A DNA stretch of 64,000 nucleotides from Hymenopellis radicata (lineage: Eukaryota; Basidiomycota; Agaricomycetes; Agaricales; Physalacriaceae): positions 1-64,000 of the forward strand of contig JADNRX010000179.1 in NCBI GenBank assembly GCA_015501595.1, in the 5' to 3' direction. How positions within the stretch are numbered: the first letter of the stretch is position 1; every line of letters begins with the position of its first letter. A program made the position numbers and the translations under genes. Positions 53,875 to 64,000 of the stretch are shown here, one piece after another. The notes under the pieces are model-generated. The model ran no database searches, was not told the origin of the DNA, and was given only the letters and a program-made list of their open reading frames with translations.

Positions 53875-55600
53875 TTTTTTTGGATGTGCGCTGTCAGTGC
53901 GGAGCACTGACCAAGTCCTTCAACTGATATCACCAGTCTTCGAACTACGCTGTGGAGAGGGGTCGGTCGTCGGTCAAAATGCGTTACGCACACGGTTGTG
54001 GTCACCGCTGTGTAGGGCTCAGGTCTGACCTCTGGATCAGGCGACCCAGAGTTTTGCACAGACCCATACCTACTAAAACCCCGACTTGCTCTGTATGAGC
54101 GCGCCCCGTCCCCTCCCCTTGTTCGGTATTTGTAGTCGCGAGTTTACCCCACGTATTAATAACTAGTTTCTTAGGTATCGCTTGCTTACCAAATTTACCT
54201 TTGTTGGTCATCGCAAAGTCCGTCGCTGCTGAGGTTCTCGGGGCCTCTATGAACCGATTCCTCACTTCGGTCTGGCTTTGATGTAGGTCTACGTCGTCTC
54301 CGTGTTCTATTCTTCTTTTGTTTCGTAGCTTCCACAGCAGGAAGGAGCCTTCCGATAAGAGCTTCTGGAACAGCCTATTAAGGCCGTCTCTTTCCTCAGG
54401 TGTTCTTTTCGTCTTTACTGGCCGCGCGGCCCCGCATCCAAGCAGCATTCCGTAGTTTATTGTCGGCCACTCTTCTCCTGTCTGCTCCCAGAGGCTTTTA
54501 GCCAATCCCCACACCACTTCATGGGATCCTATCTCGCATTCGAGCAGGATATGTTCGAGGGTCTCTAGCTCTCCGCATTCCGGACAGATTGCTAAGTGCC
54601 CCAGACTTTCCATTCGGGTGAAGAATTCTCCTGTCGCGTGGGCTTCATGTATCGCCCTCCATCTAAATGTCTGTGTCTTCTTGCTTGTGTTCGAACCTCG
54701 AGTCGAATGCCATATCATCCTGCGTGATGGTGCCTGTCCGTTGAGCTCTTTGAGCGCGTGTTTTATTCTATCTATGCTCCCTTCGGTCGCTCTCCTGCTT
54801 TGTATTTTCATTCGCCTTTTCAGCTCCTCGTAGGCACCTTTCTGTGTCAAGCCCTTTAGCTTTATCCCAGTCAATAACGCGTTCGATTTTTCAGGCTCCG
54901 GAGTGGGCTCTGCCGGGATGCCTTTGGTGTGTCTGCTTGCTGCCTTCCTTGCCAGGTCCAGCGCCCCGTTCATCCCCGGGTGTCGCATGCTACTCTCTAC
55001 TTTGAAGACGGTCGTCACTTTCCTTGCACGCAGCTGTGCTACTACCCATTGCATGAGCCTTCTCTGTTCTGGTTTGAGGCCTTTCCAACCTTCACTTTCG
55101 TTCTTGTTCAGCTTCTTCGTGAGTTCCAGTTGTACCCTTTTGGACCGTATCAGGATGACAAGGTCTACATTATCAGGTGTAATCTCTATTGCCCGTTGTA
55201 CTGCAAGCGCTACCAACGGCAGGTCATCTATGTAACCTTCGGGGGGGATTATACTTGCATTCCTCCGGTCCCCTGTCTTTAACCACATTCCTACGCCTTC
55301 ATCCGCGTATTCGTTCCTCATTGTCATTATGCAGACCAGTCTTTTCTGTACCTCGTTGTTGGCACCTCCCTTTGGTGCGTGCATCTCGGCTCCTCGCAAC
55401 CCCGTTCCTTCCGTAAAAATTCTGTACAGGTCCGCCGGTCCTTCTGCTGGTGTCGCTTGTTTCGGGACCCGTTCACCGTCTATTTCCTGTCCGGTCCTTT
55501 CCTCATCCGACTGTTCTACTCTCGGATCCCATTTCGGGTCTAGCGCATCTAGGAGTTGTTCTGCCCGTCGCCTACACTGGTCGGGGCTCTCGCATGTTTC
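53875..55600 (-). mobile_element. 5'-truncated LINE (non-LTR retrotransposon) insertion
   Basis: Flanked by a perfect 16-bp duplication TACGCGCCGTGGCTGT (53859-53874 and 55601-55616). A T-run at 53874-53881 next to the left copy is the complement of a short poly(A) tail, so the element lies on the minus strand. Its open frame enters from the truncated 5' end and runs to 54002. It contains an RNase H-like region (FTEGTGLRG...GVGMWLKTGD...HPGMNGALDLARKA) followed by a CX2CX7HX4C zinc-binding motif (CPECGELETLEHILLEC) typical of the end of LINE ORF2. Endonuclease and reverse transcriptase are missing. About 120 bp of 3' UTR precede the tail. Confidence 0.9.
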
Positions 55601-55616
55601 TACGCGCCGTGGCTGT
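55601..55616. repeat. Right 16-bp target-site duplication
   Basis: Identical to 53859-53874. The host reading frame resumes here (YAPWLSSLIAIARTN). Confidence 0.88.
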
Positions 55617-56702
55617 CTTCGCTCATCGCGATTGCTCGCACCAATCCTGAGGTGTTCGACATCTTGCGGAATATGAGGCAGATTGCGTATACTGGGGCGG
55701 CGTTTAATCCAGACGATGAGGCTTGGGTTGTCGAGCATGACATCCCCGTGACGGTAAGCGCCCTCGTTCTAATTACTTCAACGCGTCTGACGTCGACTTA
55801 CTACAGACATTGTATGCCACTACGGAAGTCGGTAAGTGCGCCAACTCTTCCGTAGAAGTTCTGTTGGTTGATATATATTGCAGGTCCTTGTATGATCTCG
55901 GATATGGCTTCGGCAAGAACTCTTCCTTCAATGCATCTGATTCCGAACCTTGGCCGTGTCGAGTTTATACCCGCCAAGGATGTCACCTACGGTGAAGTGG
56001 TAAACGGTGTTGAACAGAATGAGAAGACAGCGACGTTGTATGATTTCTTCGTGCATGAAACCTCGCCGAGTTGTCCACACCCTGATATACGCAATCGACC
56101 TGACGGGCACATAACTGGCGACCTCTTTGAGGAGGTTCGGCCTGGGTGGTATGTTTTCAGTGAGCTTAGAGTCCTTGAGTGCAAAGCGCATTTTTGACAT
56201 GCATTTTAGGAGGAAGGAACGATGATTGGATCCGAACGGGACCTGGACAGGTGTGGTTCTGTGATACCAACTTTGTTGTCTCTGTACTCCCCGTGAGATG
56301 GATGCTGATGGACGTGAATAGATCCATCGAAGACAACATATTCACTACGTGCTCGGATGTTGTCTACAACTGTACCGTGGTCGGGCATTACAAGCCTGCG
56401 CCCGTCCTGTTCGTTGAACCCATATCAGATCCGGCAGACCATGAGGCGCTGAAGCGCGACGTTATAACGCGTACCGCGGAGTTTAATGCAAGGCTGTTTC
56501 CTCATGAAAGGATTACGACACCGGGGAGGATTGTGGTTGTGGCGCTGGGACGCTGCCGAGGACGTCGGAGAAGGGGAATATTCGGTGAGTTGGAATTTTT
56601 GTGTGGTGACTGTGTATAGGGACTGATGGTTTTTGTTGTAGACGGAAGGCTGTTGAAGACGAGCATGCGGAGGTTCTTGGAAAGATATATGCTACGATGT
56701 AA

Positions 56703-57585
56703 AGTGGGAGTGGGGACGGGTTTATGGCCATTGAGAATTTCCACTCAGCTTGAGATTCAGAATCATTTGAGAGAAAAAGCAGGTCACTGAGCACTCGCGT
56801 AAGGAAGACGTCCTTACGAAATTCGGGAGGTCAAGACGCGAGATCAAAATTGACGCGTCGCACGTGGTCGCTTTCTTGCTCGTGTTTTGTTTGGCGAGTG
56901 TGGCGCGGGCCTTCGGTGGTCGACGGATCACTGGATCGATCATCAATTGCTTCCCGCCACGACAATCTACCTCTAGCTTTACATGACTACTGATAATTGA
57001 CGAATGATGCTCGCTCCCGCTTAGTCTCCCTGTCTGCTTGCGGCTGCTTTGCGGCTAATTTGACGTACTGAATCCGCTGTCTGTTTTTGACTGCATTCAG
57101 CTCTTTTCTGGTCCCTCTGACGTTAACCTCTCGCTTTCTGGGCCTGCTCTCGCTTTCTGGTTGCTCTCAGACTAATCTGGACTGCTCTTCGAACTTGACA
57201 ACGTAGACCATCAGTTTACTTGGGAACGATATGATTGGGTCATGCCTTACCTCTGCTCTCGATTTCATTAGTTTGTGGGCATCCACAGTTGATCTTGAAC
57301 GGTTTTGGTCGTGTACATTTCTCATCCAGTTCAATGTGTGGAACCAGCATATCCGAGGGCTTTTGGGGTTCAGAATAAGAAGCGCAGCCTTCTTCCAGTC
57401 ATAGCATCTACAATTAGCGACACCTCCCCGGGTACTCCTACCCATTAATACACAAACCAGAATAACACCGGGTCTGCGCACTGGCCAGACCCATATATAT
57501 GTTTACGTCACGAAGGTCATCAGTTTCGGTTGCATCGGCGAGCCCCTCTTTCCTTCTCATCACCATCTACCCACCGAGATTCAAG
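56703..57585. other. Intergenic, no supported gene
   Basis: Promoter side of the RING gene; catatatatg at 57492-57501 is AT-rich but not a clear TATA box. No gene seen. Confidence 0.45.
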
Positions 57586-59459
57586 ATGTCCTGGTCGAGC
57601 TGGTGTAAGCCGGGTTCGACAGCTATAAGCTGTGACGCTGTTCTGATGATTCTCTCTTCCAGACCACCAGTACTCTTCGTGGAACAGGTCGCGACAGCCG
57701 GCTCAGACTAATACCGCGCCTACACCCGCCATGCCACCAACAAATGTGACGGTCATAGATATGGGGACGGCAGAGAAGGACGTTAAACATCCAGACTCGT
57801 TATTTGGACCCAATATTGGTGTTGTTAGCAGCGGGCCTGCATGGACAAATGTGAACGAGAAGAAAATGCTGCGCGATGAGCTCACCCAAGACATCGTTCG
57901 CGGCTGGATCGAAAAGAGCAAAGAGGTGCGCGGGCTGCTCATTCTTTTCAAACCGGTCTGACATGCTGCACAGGCGAGTGAGCCAACGACGACCCTCCAG
58001 GCCCTTGTGAATCTCAAGCGACCTACTCTCCGGCTATCTCCACTCACCGAGGACTCCAGCGACAGCGACCACCAGCATCACGGACTTGAGTTTGAATACG
58101 ATTGTGATGCACCCAAGTGCGGCATCTACGTACATGTCTTGCTACCGTCAGATCATCCTGATGCTCCCACTACTGCCTCTGCCAATGGATTCGCCAAACT
58201 ACTTGTATTTGAAACTGTCGTTGAAGGCGGTTTTGGCAAGATCCTCAAGCTCGAAGAGGGCGCCACTCTGGAGTTGGGCCGCTTCGAGGACGAGCCGACT
58301 ACCCCCATTCCCAGCGCCTCCTCGAGTCCTGATCCGTCAGCGACGCCGGCTGACACTCCTTCCCCTGTTCTCACCGGTCCCACCCCAGAGCCGTCTCGGC
58401 AAACTCGTCGGCGGTTTACTCATCTGCACTTCCGCAAACGCACCCACAACCACAGCGTTTCAGGACCTGCGCTGGCCGTGGTAGATGCGGAGCCCTCTAC
58501 TGTTCACACTGACAAGGAAATCAAGAAGGAGGACGAGGGCGTCCGTGTGACCATTCGCTTGGCTGCTCTTGACGAGCAAGGCACTGAGCTTGCATCGCCC
58601 AACGAGCAGGTCACGTATCTCCACGTTGTCCGCTTTGGCGCGAAACCCACTTCCGCTCCCGAGGAGCCAGCGGACGACACTCGACCGTGGGTCGTAAAAG
58701 TTGTCAAACGCGAGGCTACGGTACGACGTTCAAACTATTTTTGGATGAATGTTCCCTCTGACATTACGACAGATTGGTCCGCACACGTTCCACCTGCATG
58801 AGATATACGGGTTGTCGTCATCTTCATCCGCGACCCATGCTCCTACCGCGCCTTTGCCCAATTCACACACCTATCCACCCGAATCCGGTCAACAGACGGC
58901 TGTGACTGATGACGAGCCGTCTTCTGAATGTCTTCTCTGCCTTTCTTCTCCCCGTGAAGTCGTTCTACTCCCCTGCAGACACTTGGTCGCGTGCAAAGAA
59001 TGCGCGCTGAACATGGTGGAATTCGGCGCTGGTGGACAGATCACACAGGCCGAGGAGCCAGTCGCTGTAGAGGAGCCTGCTCCGACGGAAGGTCAGAACG
59101 AGACCGAAACCAATAACGCGGCGCCGCCAGGGGAAACGCCTCAAGCGGCTTCGACGACATCCGTTACTCCCGCTCCCGCGCCTACTCGGCGCAAGCGCAA
59201 AGCCAAGGGATGGTTCTGCCCCGTTTGCCGTCAGCCTTACACGTCTCTGTTGAGGATTACCACGACGCCTCCTGAGGAGACGAAGGATGAGGAACACGAG
59301 GAGGATGTCACTGATGTTCCGGCGACGGCTGCTGCTACTGCTGAACGAAGTGGTGGCGGGATTTTGTCTGGTGGGTTTAGGCCGACGTTCCTTAGGTTCT
59401 CTCCCCGGAACCAGCAGACGGATGTCGAGGCGCAGAGGGCGGTGCCCGCGGCGGCGTGA
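57586..59459 (+). CDS. Mahogunin/MGRN1-type RING E3 ubiquitin ligase
   Basis: Exons 57586-57604, 57663-57925, 57974-58720 and 58773-59459 give 571 residues in phase. The N-terminus is Tyr/Gln/Trp-rich (MSWSSWYHQYSSWNRSRQ). The central region carries the domain that accompanies the RING in this family (TLQALVNLKRPTLRL, YDCDAPKCGIYVHVLL, ending GPHTFHLHEIYGL). The RING begins ECLLCLSSPREVVLLPCRHLVACKECA and ends WFCPVCRQPY. About 80 acidic and basic low-complexity residues are inserted before the last Cys pair, which is unusually long. RINGs of this type recruit an E2 and ubiquitinate membrane or trafficking proteins; the fungal substrate is unknown. The C-terminus is disordered. No membrane segment. 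Confidence 0.88.
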
Positions 59460-62400
59460 AGGACGTTAATGATACTTCTTTCGAGTTGCTTGCTTTCTCT
59501 GTATGTATGTCTAGTTGTGTACATTTCTTGTATGTTTTTTGTCTGTAGTAATGTACTTCATGTTCATATTTGGGAGGCTAACAAGCCTGGCTAGCTTGAT
59601 GTGAGCACTTATTCGGTCTTGAAGGTTCCATTGACTGACTTTTGGTTGCAGAGATAATGCTTTGCATCTCATGTACTTACAAGGATCATGAATGGAAATG
59701 ACTTGATTAATTATGGACGTATTTGCGCTTCTATCTTGTGAGGATTCGGAACGTGTGGAGCTCAATCCTTCATGGATGAAAATCGTAATCGTTCGCCCCT
59801 CTGGTCACGTTGAAGAAAGAACTCTGAGAAACGCGCCTGCGAAGTTACTGGTCGAGCCAGAGTCGCCGACATATGTATGTAGCTGAAGGGCCGGCGAGGT
59901 GGTCCGGGGCTAGATATAGAGGTATCAAAATTCTAGTTCTACTTAAAGACACGAACCTGTGAGCCGGCAATGATGATGTGCTGCGCGGAGGAACAAGGAC
60001 TGCCTGGGAGCGGCGCAGGGAAGTGGAAGTGCAAGACATCTCCCGCAAAGCTTGAAGGACAGACAGCTGTAAGCGCGCGGCCAGCACAGAGTCATGACTG
60101 TGTGGCGGAAGCCGTAACAAAAAAAACTGAATATGGCGGCTTCGCTCAACTGGGTAGAACGCCCCATTGACATCCCAGCAGGGGAATATTACCCGCAGAG
60201 TATCTGCGGGTAAGTACCCGGATTTTGCATTCAATATCGCCGACGCGATCCAGAACTGCCTCGAGGATTCGAGCGACGCCACCGTTTCCACAGTACGGTC
60301 AGGGAAGTAGATGGCCATATTTCCGGGAGCGACATTGCAGCAACCCGCCAGTTTTGATGATAAACGCAGTGGGGTATAAGCCGCGAACCGATTTACATGT
60401 CAAATAGGTGACAGATGAGACAAACATCTCCCGACAGAATTTCGACAGGAAGCAGGCGACCGCGGTATAAGGAATGTTGAAACATGGGTTGTTGAGTGTG
60501 CTGATATGTACTGTACCACAAGCTCGCCACTGAAAGTGTCAAAGGATCGATGCCGGGCGCTGCCTGGAACTAGAGATTGCAATCGGGTACTGTGCGCAGA
60601 AAAGAGAGTCGTTCGGATCATCCTGTGAATCATCAAGCGCAAGGAGCAAGTTGAGTGTCTGCCAAGAAAAAGGTTTATCGCGTGAGGGAAAAAGAAAAGG
60701 AAGACCACCAGTTACGCAGAAGTCGCTTCAAGTACATAGGACTGGATGCATATGAGCTACGCGACACGAGTTTTCGGAGGCTCCTAATGATGATGATGGT
60801 GTTAACGTTGTTGTTGTTGTTGTTGTGATATAGCCATAGGTGGTAGCCCTCGTCCTGTGGATAAGAGTCAAGACGCTATAGCCGTCGTTTTCCGGCCACG
60901 TGGGTGCCCATCCCACGCGCCTGGCCGCGGTAAAACAAGAGATGCACAGCACGTGGTCGAGTTCAACTTGACCACGAACTCCCATGATAGACGACGACGC
61001 TCTGGCGGGCGACCAGCGACGCTTTCAATATTAATCGCCTACCCGACAGCTATCGCTACACCTGGTGTTCTCGTAAGATATACTCAATGCCGTCACGTAA
61101 CTACATTGGTTATGAGAGATCTAGGAGGTCTCCCGTACGTACCGCCTAACCCGTTGACGGTTTGTTCACTTTGATTCTTCTCCCGTATCTTCTAGGCCTT
61201 CTGATAAGTACTACGGTCCAGTGTCGCCACATCAGTGTTTGGAGGTATGTAAAACAATTCACTTTCAGGCCTTGGGAGACTCGACATTGAACAAGGGTTA
61301 CTAGAATATCAGAATATCACTGGGGGAACCAACTTCAAATTCATTCGAACGCTTTTGGGGCGGCGTCTGAAGTCAAGCGCTCATGATGGGCATCAGTTTA
61401 CTCTCTATGACTTATGCTATTCGCAACGGCTGCATTCGCATCGCCGGACGTCTCACGATGCAGTGTTCCCTGAAATGGCAGCGACAGCATATACATTGTA
61501 GGCGTCATTCTGAATGACACGTCTAGCAGCTACGTCCAAAACCTTAACCGGTGCGTTCAATTTACAGCTCATTCATTTCATTTAAGCCTTTAACAGTGTT
61601 ACCGAAGAGATTATACACTAGCGCAGAGTGATCTACTCGATGGCCTGCTCGGTTGTATGGAGCAGCATCTTGTAGAGCATCCGCGCGCGCCAAACAGGCC
61701 GGTGAATTGTGTCAAGAACGGGGAAGTACACCTAAACCCGGTGGCAACATGTGATTATCTTGCCTGCTATGGCGGTATGGCGTTGGATACACATAGATCC
61801 TGCTTGGCTGAGACCAGTGCTCTTACAGGTTTGGATGTCGTGGAACCTCTCTCACATTAATCGCCACCTTCTGAGCCCTCTTCTCAGTCGAAGTTCACGT
61901 GTCTTCCGCGCTTTTCGTGTTCCCATTGCCTATTTCGCGCAGTTACACTCTCATCGACAAGGGTCATCTGTAATCAAACGTTATAGATGTGTCTATTCCA
62001 ATCATAGAGCTATCCAGACTCTCAGGCTGTTCATTCATTCTAATGATATGGGAGTCTTTCGTTTCAGTGACGGGTACCATCAAGATATGCCTTCTACATC
62101 GCTAGACTGTGGTAGACTACAGGCAGCTTCGAACTCTTCCGCTTTGCCGTTTGCTCGCAGGTACCCTCTATCGTCTATCTTGGGCCGCCGGATTCCATTG
62201 TCCGATGCCACACACTTCGTGTAAAACCGGGTAAGTTCATGTCATCTCACGGATGGGTTCGTTCTAACTTTAACCTCCTCAGAGCGGCTGCCAAGTACGC
62301 ATGCCTAATTTCGAGCTTTCAGTATTGGCATAGGCGGGTCCCGCAGCGAGCTCTCATTCGACTGAGAAAGATACTTCAGTAGGCCAACTTGCTCCATTCT

Positions 62401-63853
62401 TCACGGGCTGTTCCTTCAGCAGGAATCAAGGCGTTGATGTGCGCATTGACATATGATATGCCATGTGTATGAGCTTCGTACTTAGCTCACTTTGATCCTA
62501 GGGTGTTGTCTGGGTGTTGTTCGCTTTCATTGTCAGGCTCGTCAGTTCTATACTTGGAAACCGCTCGACCGAGTGTTCGCCGAGTGCGACACTATTTGTG
62601 CAATCGCTTATTTGACGTGTGTTGGCCAACAGCTGAATATTCGGTCTGTTCTGGTGCTGACTTCAGGCCAACGTTTTGGCGGTGGCGCCTTCTGTCTAGA
62701 TAACGTTCCGATGCCTCCGCAGCCTTTCAAACACTTCTGTGTGTCCTTGAATATCGATAATCAAAGCAATCTCTCGCAAGGAGATAGATAGTGTCGGTTT
62801 TTCCGTTGGGGAGATTCAGTGTTGCTTCGGAAGTACGTGATTGTCTATTTCCGTGCTCTTGAGCCCCCAAGTATTGAGCATACAGAGACTTGATATATCC
62901 GTCCCTTCATTGATTGCTCGAGCGTGCGCCATTGAAGAAAGAACAAAAACTAGAACGGTTCCTCGGCCTTCTAAGGATTTTCAGTCCGACTGACCGAGTT
63001 TGCTCATCGTGATGTTCACTCTTCGTAGCGGGCTTCTCGCCAAGCGTTGTATGGAACACGTCAAGCCGACTTTTGACTCTGGTACACATTTCCCTGGGGT
63101 TTCTGAGCCGGAAGACACGAGCAACACCTCCGATGGTGTCGTTAACAGGACTGATTACTTCGAATTCCACACTCCCCGTAGTAAACGGACGCGCACGGAA
63201 CAGAGATTCGGACCGGGGAAAGAATCGCGATTCAGGGAGAACGCTGCGCTCATCGGTAAGCCTACTACCAGTGCCACAATACAGTGGACGCGTCCGTGTC
63301 TATCGTCAACGATGCCGAATTTGCCGTTTTTGGCCTTCGATAACTCCGCTTGATAGTACTTGCTTTCCACCATCACGAACATCACAGACTGATTTCTACC
63401 GCTGAAGCTTTGTATGCCTTTAATTCGGATCTCCAAGCAGGCGTCGCTCTTTACTGCATTTCGTACGCCAAGGTACACATCTTAAACCCATCCGCTTGGC
63501 AGTCTGGACTCTTCGATGGGAGATAACGCCGTCGTCATCATCACCCTCATACAGCGGTAGCCCACTTCCACGTAGGGTTGAAGGTTGAACGATACAGGTC
63601 CCTGAAAGAACTGCATTGAACGCCGCGTACTGGTCGCGAATTGCGTGGTGTCTGGAAGCCAAATATACATTTGCTCCCTCGCACACAATTGAAATCTGCG
63701 GCTTTCACAAGGAAGAGCACAAGGAAGAGCACCCATTATCATTTCCTTTGGGAACTCTGATTAATGAATCTATTCAGTGTGTAGGGTTTATATACTGCTC
63801 TGCAATACTCTTTGGAGAGTAAGCACCCATCCTCCTCTGCTAACGCTTCTATC
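59460..63853. other. 4.4-kb stretch without a supported gene
   Basis: Frames of 80-160 codons occur at 59845-60318 minus, 61751-62224 plus, 62492-62791 plus and 63012-63255 plus (MFTLRSGLLAKRCMEHVKP, ending at a possible GTAAGC donor). None shows a domain, homology within the window or a clear exon chain. The last is the most gene-like. Either fast-evolving multi-exon genes are hidden here or it is truly intergenic. Confidence 0.4.
60807..60827. repeat. (GTT)n microsatellite
   Basis: Seven tandem GTT/TTG units, preceded by a short (ATG)n run at about 60787-60798. Confidence 0.8.
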
Positions 63854-64000
63854 ATGTGGAGGATCACCGCCTTTGACGACTTCCCGCCCATCAAGGGAGT
63901 GCGGTGGTTCAACGTCTTCGTTTTTCTTGCAACCCCTGCTATCGGCATTGCTGGCTTCTGGTTGGCCGAGTTCTCGCGCGCCACTACAGCTTTTGCTTTC
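63854..64000 (+). CDS. 5' end of a membrane protein, possibly a fatty acid desaturase
   Basis: Open from the ATG to the window edge: MWRITAFDDFPPIKGVRWFN, then the hydrophobic VFVFLATPAIGIAGFWLAEF. The layout (short polar lead with PPIK..RWFN, then a membrane helix containing TP) resembles the start of stearoyl-CoA/delta-9 type desaturases. The histidine boxes that would prove this lie beyond the window. It could be another multi-pass protein. Confidence 0.5.
   Translation, partial: MWRITAFDDFPPIKGVRWFNVFVFLATPAIGIAGFWLAEFSRATTAFAF

Larger units (their letters stand above)
52978..56702 (+). pseudogene. NRPS-like adenylation-domain enzyme, disrupted by a retroelement
   Basis: A multi-exon gene for an adenylate-forming enzyme (acyl/aminoacyl-AMP ligase fold). 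Visible parts are MPHIMQTMLASLQKRPDA; GLW|LTGHSYTDLIHLY after the first intron; the A3 AMP-binding core HTSGTTSGKPKPV; the A5-like LYATTEVG; the hinge region HITGDLFEEVRPGWYVFRGRNDDWIRTG; and the C-terminal subdomain with TTCSDVVYNCTVVG and EDEHAEVLGKIYATM. It ends after the adenylation domain, with no carrier or reductase domain. Three lesions are present: a 1.7-kb LINE fragment inserted at 53875-55600 inside NRLFLYAPWL, a one-base loss near 56540 that shifts the PxGTLPRTSEKGN segment, and a possibly mutated splice donor near 56273. It cannot make a full enzyme. Confidence 0.85.

Noticed and set aside
54581..55676. Plus-strand frames rich in Phe, Cys and Leu
   Set aside because: They are antisense shadows of the LINE ORF on the minus strand.
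60134..60210. tRNA-like words (gctcaactgggtagaacgc) at 60138-60156
   Set aside because: The A-box resemblance has no matching B box, anticodon stem or acceptor pairing downstream.
59845..60318. 157-codon minus-strand frame
   Set aside because: No recognisable domain, and low-complexity serine/leucine content without gene structure.

Overview
The window looks like nuclear DNA of an agaricomycete (mushroom-forming) basidiomycete. It has roughly balanced base composition and genes with many 45-60 bp GT-AG introns. The families are typical of that class: expanded F-box/leucine-rich proteins, a DUF6535 membrane protein, fungal kinase-like proteins, an NRPS-like adenylating enzyme and a small expansin-like DPBB protein. 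The exon structures are my own reading of splice signals and frame. Nothing was aligned or searched.

Layout. 1-3.7 kb: a ~1.05 kb hAT-like element with an 8-bp target duplication and an antisense relic of a DUF6535 gene. 3.7-9.5 kb: an unrecognised four-exon gene, an F-box pseudogene with four frameshifts, and an ankyrin-repeat protein. 9.5-16.2 kb: a secreted DPBB protein, two F-box genes and an unknown five-exon gene with a GC-AG intron. 16.7-23.4 kb: a ten-exon F-box gene (copy A, C-terminal frameshift), relics of both preceding genes, and a DUF6535 membrane protein. 24.4-30.4 kb: three minus-strand F-box genes, two of them a tandem duplicate. 31.7-37.5 kb: a CsbD-like stress protein, then two direct copies of a small membrane-protein gene flanking F-box copy B. 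39.3-47.9 kb: an F-box gene with a frameshift, a 76-T homopolymer, an unknown gene, a small kinase and a large pseudokinase-like gene that converge with 24 bp between stops, and minor unknown genes. 49.1-56.7 kb: an intact F-box gene, a TA-flanked MITE, a scrambled locus joining pieces of an SDR gene and the small membrane gene, an F-box fragment, and an adenylating-enzyme gene broken by a 5'-truncated LINE with a 16-bp target duplication. 57.6-59.5 kb: a mahogunin-type RING ubiquitin ligase gene. 59.5-63.8 kb: little that can be supported. The right edge cuts into a probable membrane protein, perhaps a fatty acid desaturase.

The main theme is rapid birth and death of F-box genes. There are about eight apparently functional or nearly intact copies and at least three dead ones in 64 kb, accompanied by duplications, independent frameshifts and transposon insertions. 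F-box proteins are substrate receptors of SCF ubiquitin ligases, and a RING ligase and kinase-like proteins lie in the same window. This fits a fast-evolving accessory region, but no shared pathway can be shown from sequence alone. Four F-box genes from two subfamilies appear to have an intron directly after the start codon.
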